This document shows, piece by piece, positions 56,818-64,000 of a DNA stretch of 64,000 bases. Origin of the DNA: Isoetes taiwanensis. Its lineage: Eukaryota; Streptophyta; Lycopodiopsida; Isoetales; Isoetaceae. The stretch spans positions 4,195,606 to 4,259,605 of the forward strand of contig JAJEKV010000052.1 in assembly GCA_021234155.1 (NCBI GenBank), given 5' to 3'. Position 1 is the first letter of the stretch. Every line of letters begins with the position of its first letter. The notes beneath the pieces are model-generated. The model was not told the origin of the DNA and made no database searches. It saw only the letters and a list, made by a program, of their open reading frames with translations. The translations under genes were made by a program, and so were the position numbers.

Positions 56818-56895
56818 CACGCTTTGCAACCTATTGTCACGCCAAGTCCTCCAAATCCACGCTTTGCAACCTATTGTCACGCCAAGTCCACGCTT
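56818..56895. repeat. Tandem duplication with CACGCTTTGCAACC
   Basis: TCCAAATCCACGCTTTGCAA followed by CCTATTGTCACGCCAAG is present twice in a row inside the LARD; CACGCTC motifs continue on both sides. Confidence 0.8.
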
Positions 56896-57309
56896 GCTCA
56901 CGCTCCTAGCTCCAGATCCACGCTCTTCACAAATATTGCCACCCATAGTCATGCTCTTCTATGGCTGATCACGGGGGATGCTTTCCTCGTGCTTATGTTT
57001 TTAAGACCCCCTATCATAATTGTTTTTAAGTGAATTATTGGGCAAATATTTGTTAAAATGGACTTCCCCATCATATAAGGGGATGGTCTTCATGTTTTTT
57101 GGCCCAAGTTCCTAGGATCCACGTTCTGCATCGACATTCCTTTGGATCTTCTTCGTCATCAACACATTCATGAAGATTTTTTATGGCGACACAACCCAAC
57201 CATTACCATCATTTTTACCCCTAATTTTTGGCACCATGTTGTAATTGTCGGACTTGTCTTATAAAAGTCTGTACATGTTTTCGTGCTAAAAACTTTTAGA
57301 GGGAGGCAG

Positions 57310-57653
57310 TGTTAACCACCTAGTGGTTAACATTGTGCATGCACATGTTAGGTGTCAGTGGTGGCAGACTGACACTTGGCATGATTAGGTTAACATAAGT
57401 GAGTGTAGGGATTAGATTTAGTTAGATGTACGGCTCAGATTTGCGGTCTACACTATATTAGACCGGAGCCTCTTCAGATGTACTCAGGTTTGATCTCATA
57501 TTTGGAGAGCCTCATTTGGCCACGTTCCCTTTCATTCTTTGTACATATTTTCTTGTCTTGTTCTTGTTTTGTGATCATGAGCATGGCAGCCTTGTAGCAT
57601 CCGGCAGTCATAGACTGCTGCTGCAGGGTGCATGCCAAGAACTCAAACTAACA
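57310..57653 (+). repeat. 3' LTR of the LARD-like element
   Basis: 344 bp, TGTTAACC to ACTAACA, followed by CTTAA. Its 3' part reads GGCAGCCTTGTAGC and ACTGCTGCTGCAGGG, the uncorrupted version of the 5' LTR patch. Confidence 0.92.
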
Positions 57654-60001
57654 CTTAAAACATAGAAATTGCACTGCACCCCCTGCATCAATGCTCATAT
57701 ATGATATGCTTCCTAAAGGTGCCATTTCTAGGTCTTGGAACTGTTGTTGATGCTTTAGAAGATAAAAACAACAAAATAAAAACCAAGCAAACACACCCTC
57801 GGGTCACCGGAGGGCAACCCACCGTGCACGCAACACCTTGTTTATATTTTTGTCCCTTATTTTCTAAGCATTTGTTCTAACATTGTTCTGGAGTTACTAT
57901 GCAGATAGAGCATGAAATTTGGTGTATGATGCAATCAATTAATGGACCTTTTTGTACAATCTAAGGGACAGTTAACATCATTTTTAACAGGGCACATCCT
58001 TCCAAATTAAGATTGGGTTGTCAGAAATGTAAACACATGGTTTTCTATAGCTCATAGTCTAAGGACATGACCTTCAAAGTCTAGATCCACTATGTGTTAT
58101 GAGACATAATGATCACAAGCAGATTGCACAAACATAGGAATATATTCATAGGAAATTGCGGAAACCGTTTATATGGTTAGTTTGCACATGGTGTATTGAA
58201 GCCAAAAACTATCTTATTGGATATTGCCTGTGTTTGCTGAATTGCACCCATATAAAGTGCTGTGTTATTTTCAGTGTTTATCAATACAGACCTTTCTTCA
58301 AATATCTTGATCACATGTCAAAGTTACCAGCCATTAATGTTTTCAATTTCTCAAGTTTGATTTTAGTACATAGGTTCTTTTGGGATTGACAAAGTAAATG
58401 GCAATATATTCTTAGCCCAAGAATAGTTCACCTGACTAAACTTAGGGCTGCGTATTGTATTAAGTTATTTTATTGCAGAGGTATAATAAGATAAAAGTCC
58501 GAAAACAAATTTAGAAGTTTTTTCTTTCTTTCTTCTTTATCAAAGGACGTCAATCCATTCACCATCACATCATGAATACAATAGATACAACACATTCTAG
58601 ATATCACATGGAAGCCAATCCACTACCTAGCCACGATACCTTATGCTCGGAGCAGCTTGCATGTGATTATCTAGTACAAATGGAAGATTTAAGGCCTCTA
58701 CTACAAGGCCAATTGGTCATACTTGGATTTCCATTACTAGACTGATGTTGCTATACTTGAACCTATTGACCTCGAGTGTGGCAGTCTAAGGCCCTACCAC
58801 TGGGTTAGATTGTTTTGTTCACTTTTCCCTTGATTTTGGTTTATTATGAGTCTATAATTATTTTGTATCTGACTTTGATTGTACAATTACCATTCCTAAG
58901 GATTTCAAAGGATTTTTTGAATTTAATTTAATTTTTAATTCTTCTCTCTCATTTAGACACACCATTCCAGGAAGTCAAGTGCTTTGAAGTATTCTTTCAT
59001 GGCATGGATAGGTTCTAGCTCTTGGTCAAAGCTTAGGTGCTATGTTCACATCCTAAGATAAAGTCGAACCTCAACTAGCTTCAAAAATTTTCTTATTTGG
59101 AAGCAATGCCGTATATTGACCTTGAATTGTCTTTTGTTGGGGTATAATTTGTCTTAAATCAGGTGCGCCGAGGGTTACCTTGATTCAATCGTCGGCAACC
59201 GTTGGATTACGGGGCAGTTAGAACATGAAATAGTTGGCAGTAGGAGATTACTGTGGTAATCTCTTGAAGATTACTAGAATAATCTATAGTTGAGATTGTA
59301 ATAACCCTCTCTGCTCCTGATTTAAAGGGGTTAATCTACCCCTCTTGCAGGTTATGCTGGATAACCCACTCGACCTGCCGACCTTGCAGGCTCTTCGGCA
59401 TAACCTGCTCGAGGGATGGATTAACCTTCTCTTATACCAAGAAGTCCATTTGGCTTCAAGATAATACAAGGGGCAAGAGCTGACGATGGATTTGAGGCCA
59501 ACCATCCCAAGAGGGTTCGTGGGACTGCGCCCTAACTACATGACTAAGGAAAAAAGATATACTAATGTTCGAAACATCTGTTTACACTTAATGTCAACGC
59601 CATAACGACATGACTAGGGGAAAAAATATATATACAAAATGTTTGAAACATCTACTTATACATCTAATGTCAACCAGACATGTGAGATGTCATGGGCAAA
59701 AGACATAATAGATTTGACTTCGAAGGACATAAGTTACCTATGCTTGAACGAGTAGATTTTATAATATTGTTATGATTAAAGATAGATAGTATTTTTTAGG
59801 AAGATTACAATACCCAAGTAGGCACGTTCCTTCACAGTTTCACGATGAGGCTAAAGCTCCTTCCTCTTCGTTTCGTTTTGCCTAGACTTTTATATTATCG
59901 GCCGTTTCTATTTTTTTCTCCCAGCTCGTACCATTATTTATGATCCTCCGCACTATTTCTAGCCGGACCTGGTTTGTAACTGAAGCTTTGGCGGATCTTC
60001 G
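57654..60001. other. Mostly no supported gene; possible LTR remnant 59,143-59,520
   Basis: AT-rich non-coding sequence. From 59,143 a segment begins TGTTGGGGTATAATTTG, like the start of many plant LTRs, and contains TTAATCTACCCCTCTTGCAG and an inverted repeat GGTTATGC/GCATAACC around 59,350-59,395; its end could not be fixed. The promoter of the C2-domain gene should lie just before 60,002. Confidence 0.4.
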
Positions 60002-62001
60002 ATGTCCATCCAAGGCCAGCTGCTCGAGGTCAATGGTATCGCTTACTTTGATTTATGCTTCATTTCTCTATCATGGAGGTTGCATTGTTTCTTACCATTA
60101 ATACTTCTGCCATAGCTTCTCCTTGCTTGAATTTGCTTCTGTATTCTACAGATCCTGAAAAATTCGTGTTCATAAAAGATTACCTATATATGCTGTCATT
60201 AAGTAAATAAATTAATGAATTGGGTTCTATCAGCTAGCAGAATGAGAAATATTCTCTTTTAGTTAAAAGCTTACCGGTAGTATTATTTTTGCCAGTGGTT
60301 GGATGTCGAAATCTAAGAGATACAGAATGGATTTCAAAACAAGATCCTTATGTAGTCCTTGAGTATGCCAGCAGCAAATTCCGGACTCGGACTGATACAG
60401 GTACTTGCACTTTTCTAAGCCCTTGCTCAGATCTATTATGCTTAACCTCGGATCCAATTAAAGCTGTATATGCTTATACTATTTAGTTCTATAATGCTTA
60501 TACTATTTAGTTCTATATAGGTATTTAATTCTAAATAGTCAAACAATATAAACTATGCATTTTTGACATCAGCGACAAACGGAGGGGATGTTTGTAGGAA
60601 AGGTTAGGGTTATGATTCTCTTTCAGTATATGAATCAGGCCTTAAAAACTTTCGTAAGATGAATCTAACGGGTGCATAAGATTTACTAGGATGGGGACTT
60701 CCGTAAGAAGAAAATATAGTGTGGTAGTGCTAAAACTTTATTGTGTTTTCCTGTGAACTGTTCTTGAGATACTGAAGGCTAATTTAGAGTTTGCTACCAG
60801 ATGGTGGAAGGAATCCCTCATTTAATGAAAAGATCTCGGTTCCTCTGATTGAGGGACTTCGGGAACTCGTTATTCATGTCTGGAATAGTAATACACTATC
60901 TGTGGATGATCATATTGGTAGTGGCAGGCAAGTATAAATGAAAGTGTGCTAACAATGCAGAACAGAACATAACACTTAAGTTATATTCAGGGTGCAACTT
61001 CAGAATGTTCTTACGAGTGGATATGATGATAACTCCTGGCCAATTACATCATACCATGGAAAGTATGAACCATAATCTTCGAAGTCCTTTATTATTGACG
61101 GGATTCCTCACTTTGCCTACTTTTCAAAATTCCAGGAACGCAGGGGAAGTAAGACTGATTATGCACTACAACGTTGCTGGGGTTTGTTCTTAATCTTGCC
61201 AAGGTTTAATTAGAGGTAGTTGTGAGGTTGTGAGGATTAATTGCATCTTTTGTTTCTGTTATTTAGAAGGGACAGAAAATGCCAGGGCATGTACCAGGCA
61301 TGCCAGGGTATCCAACATCAGGTCATGCACCACCAGCAGGTTATCCACCTGCAGCAGGATACCCTCCATCTGCACCACCATCAGGCTATCCCCCTTCTGC
61401 ATCAGGATATCCTCCATCTGTACCACCAGCAGGTTATGCTCCTTCTGCATCTGGATATCCTCCCACAAGTTATCCACCAAGTGGACATGGATATGCACCT
61501 TCTGGTGCATATCCACCAGGTGGTAAACCAGGTAAAGTACCAGGAGCATATCCAGGGGCAGCACCATATCCAGGAACAGCGCCATATCCGGGAGCAGCGC
61601 CATATCCAGGAGCAGCACCATATCCGGCAGCAGCTCCATATCCGGGATCAGCACCATATCCTGCAGCAGCTCCATATGTTGTTCCTCCACCTGCATATGG
61701 CCAGCCTCCTGCATATGGCCATGGACATCAGGGTTATCCAGGTTATGCAGGTATATCATTTACCCATGTCTGTATTATAATGCTTTCGTTATCTTCAGCT
61801 AAGATATCATCCCATGAATTTTTAGATCCATACAAAATGTCTCATGGTGGATATAGCAAACATGATAAACACAAAAATAAACATGGCAAACACAAAGGAA
61901 AGGGCAAAAAATGGAAGGTAAGATCTCTCTTTGTTCTCTTTTTTTATTTGGAACATCAAGAAGAGAAGGTTTGACATAAAAGCCCCGTGCATTTGCAGTA
62001 A
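60002..62001 (+). CDS. C2-domain protein with Pro/Gly/Tyr-rich tail (SRC2-like), 8 exons
   Basis: Exons: 60,002-60,035, 60,296-60,400, 60,801-60,927, 60,991-61,062, 61,136-61,181, 61,267-61,750, 61,826-61,917, and 61,999-62,001 (stop only). All phases fit and give 320 residues. Residues 1-128 form a C2 domain (MSIQGQLLEV, VVGCRNLRDTEWISKQDPYV, LRELVIHVWNSNTLSVDDHI, GEVRLIMHYNVAG), which in this family binds membranes in a calcium-dependent way. Residues 129-290 are PGYPP/GAAPYPG repeats, and the end is His/Lys-rich (KHDKHKNKHGKHKGKGKKWK). Intron 3 uses a GC donor (AG then GCAAGT). SRC2-like proteins act at membranes in cold and stress responses. The gene looks intact. Confidence 0.92.
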
Positions 62002-62902
62002 GAAGGAATGTGACATAGAAGTCTTATGACGTTTGGTATCTCGGTGTTGAATGGAACTCAATTGATTGTGTGGCGTTCAAGAAAGTCTTTTTCTTACAGC
62101 ACAAGGTTGTCATCTACCAATTCTATTGTGATATTTAATTGTATGTGCCCAGTAATGTAATCCACAATTTTCAATCATATGACTAATGATCTATGCCTTT
62201 GTCATTATGATGCATTTGTGTGAGGACTGAAATGAAGAAAAACAAAATGTATTTCATTGTAATCTGAGTAGAAGACTTGCTATTTGTATTGGGTTGTTCC
62301 AATCTTCAAGAGATGTTGTGCATCTCTCCGTTGTACATTTGTTTCGCATCCAAATCCCACAAAGGATTGATGTTTTCCATGGGTTGTTGGATAGTTCCAA
62401 TCCTCGAGAATTGAATTGAAATTGATAGCATATTACATCTGCTTATGTCCTCATCTAGTAAGATCTTTCTGAAAATCCAGGGAGTGTACTCTTATGGTTA
62501 TACTATTGGACGCACTTGGTCAATACCATGTAATATTTATGCTTTACAAATTAATTAGATGCCCGTAGCTAGTTTTACAAATTAAGCAAATACAAATTGG
62601 ACACTAATGAAGGCAGAAAAAAAAGGTAGTGAATATATTTGGTAAAAATTGGTCTATAAATTTCAGATCCAAACTACAAATCTGAAAAGACATAAGCAAT
62701 GTATTTTTACGTGAAATTACATGGTTTTCCTTGTTCCACATTCCTTCACTACACATATGCTGATTAGTTGTGCTACTATTCTCCTCAAGAAATAATCACA
62801 AATCTAGCCATTTGAACCCACTGCCCAAAATCCCCAAAATCGGTTAAAAACAAGCAGAATATTCATAGTAAATAAATTGTTTTACTTTTCTAACAAAATT
62901 TT
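62002..62902. other. 3' flank of the C2-domain gene
   Basis: Likely 3' untranslated region, then AT-rich spacer; nothing else recognised. Confidence 0.6.
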
Positions 62903-64000
62903 ATGAAAGCCCTAATCAAATCCAGCAGCGGCCATCCACGAGCTCCACCAAAGAATGCTACAATACTTCCAGCCATGAGCAAAAATCGGCTTCAAACATA
63001 CCCACAATCATCTGCCTACACAATCATCATCAGCGGCTTCAAAGATGTAAGTAAGAACTCAAGCAAAACAGACTTGAGTTCAGCTTGGAAGCAAGATGGA
63101 GGATATCCTACAAAGTGAACAGCTTTTTGGAATTGTGACCCGAATGACCTTCCTCTGGTGCAGCCAGTTGATGTAACTACCGGTGTTCAGAATGGTGCTG
63201 CATATGATGCTTAGATTAAGGATGTAGATGACTGGAATGAAAAAGATCAAACAGCTCGAGCACTGATTCTCTATGCTCTCAAAGAATCCATTTTAATGGA
63301 TGCTAAGGATTTTGTTACTTCTAGTGAAGTATGGAAGTATTTAGAAAAAACTTATATGAAGAAGACTATGCATCTCCGCAACATTGCAGTATCGTTTGAA
63401 TGATTCATTCGACGAACATGTGGATAAATTTAAAGCGCTTCTAGAAGCACTGTCTGCAGCTGGTGCTAGTATTCCACATGATCAATATGTTGTCCATTTT
63501 CTAGAATCCATGCCAGAAGAGCTTCAGACTCTTACGACAGTTCTAGCCAATAAATGGAATCTCTAAAAGATGGAGTACGAAAATTACAAAGGCAATCAAT
63601 GCAAGAAGATCAAGCTTTAACTGTTGATAGTAAGAAAGGAGGTCGGGAAGATGAAAAGGCTTTTGTTACTGATACTAGACGCAGCCGTTGTCGTGGCCGC
63701 AGTCGAGGCCATGGTGGTGGTGGTAATCAGCAATTGGCTAGACTTGAGCAACCTAAATCAGAGACTGTTTGTGCCTATTGTAAAAAGCCGAATCATATAG
63801 AAAGCGGGTGTTATTACAAACATTTTGTGAATGAGCATAAAAGTTTACTTCAGGCCATTCGAAATGGACCTCCTATTTGAGATGGACATGCTAGTATTGC
63901 ACGTGATGAAGCTTTTGAAGCCGCTTTCTCTACAGGAGCTATTGTTTCCATGACTGTTGATTCAGTTGCCACACAACATATGACATTCCATAAGCACTGG
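62903..64000 (+). pseudogene. Ty1/copia gag and start of protease (decayed, runs off the window)
   Basis: Frames in sequence read DDWNEKDQTARALILYALKE, VWKYLEKTYMKKT, RLNDSFDEHVDKFKALLEAL, LESMPEELQTL (UBN2-type copia gag), then a basic RRSRCRGRSRGHGGGG region and the CCHC zinc knuckle CAYCKKPNHIESGCYYKH. The last bases encode VDSVATQHMT, the protease DSGATQHM motif with Gly to Val. A TAG near 63,212, frameshifts near 63,375 and 63,550 and a TGA near 63,879 show decay. The rest of pol would follow beyond the window. Confidence 0.88.

Larger units (their letters stand above)
54381..57653 (+). mobile_element. Non-autonomous LTR retrotransposon (LARD-like), 3,273 bp
   Basis: Two 344-bp LTRs (54,381-54,724 and 57,310-57,653) start TGTTAACC and end ACTAACA, flanked by the perfect 5-bp target duplication CTTAA (54,376-54,380 and 57,654-57,658). 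GGGCGCCGTTATGCCGGGG just after the 5' LTR resembles the GGCGCCGTTGCCGGGG primer-binding site known from plant elements, and TTTTAGAGGGAGGCAG before the 3' LTR is the polypurine tract. The interior codes for no gag or pol. The LTRs are identical except for a ~55-bp patch near their 3' end, so the insertion is recent. Confidence 0.9.

Noticed and set aside
61241-61780. Gln/His-rich frame and its opposite-strand partner over the C2 gene
   Set aside because: Shadow frames of the PGYPP repeat exon, whose own frame splices correctly into the C2 domain.

Overview
This is a piece of a large, repeat-rich land-plant nuclear genome. The evidence is Ty3/gypsy chromovirus elements, a Ty1/copia gag, two LINE families, spliced genes with plant-type introns, a plant RelA/SpoT homologue (RSH1 type) and a plant C2-domain protein of the SRC2 type. 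The LINE ORF1 type and the FCP1-like gene hint at a non-flowering plant (moss, liverwort, lycophyte or fern), but I cannot name the species.

The centre of interest is a pair of related gypsy chromoviruses lying tail to tail: copy 1 on + (about 2,870-13,493) and copy 2 on - (about 34,650-14,431). Each carries gag and pol with an integrase chromodomain and a 1.56-kb 3' LTR, and upstream of gag each carries two extra genes. The first extra gene is a histone H3: it starts MARTKQTAR (followed by K in copy 2), runs through a long charged linker, and ends in an H3 histone fold closing on GERH/GERP. The second is an unrecognised ~508-residue protein with an acidic stretch. ORF2 in both copies and H3 in copy 2 keep their own TATA box, and two 67-bp hairpins about 200 bp apart lie upstream of each extra gene. 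Hairpin arms differ between the copies but stay paired. H3 codons differ mostly silently, so the protein was under selection before both copies decayed. No 5' LTR is visible for either copy.

Copy 2 is split inside pol by an 8.7-kb insert (17,203-25,914) with 8-bp inverted termini and a 2-bp target duplication; that insert itself holds a degenerate LINE with a (TAATTG)n tail. The 0.94-kb spacer between the two 3' LTRs is a fragment of a second LINE family.

To the right lie an FCP1/HAD-phosphatase-like gene with small exons (35.0-38.0 kb), a 615-bp inverted-repeat element (38.3-38.9 kb), a transposase-like spliced gene on - (40.4-41.4 kb), a 3.2-kb tandem duplication carrying an LEA_2/NHL-type gene (42.1-48.6 kb), a truncated RSH1-like gene on - (49.1-52.5 kb), a non-autonomous LTR element with a perfect CTTAA target duplication (54.4-57.7 kb), a complete C2-domain gene with eight exons on + (60.0-62.0 kb), and a decayed copia gag running off the end. 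Two patches (about 43.5-45.3 kb and 54.65-54.73 kb) carry a CNG-to-CG deletion pattern against their duplicates that looks like a sequencing or assembly error, so frameshifts there should be distrusted.
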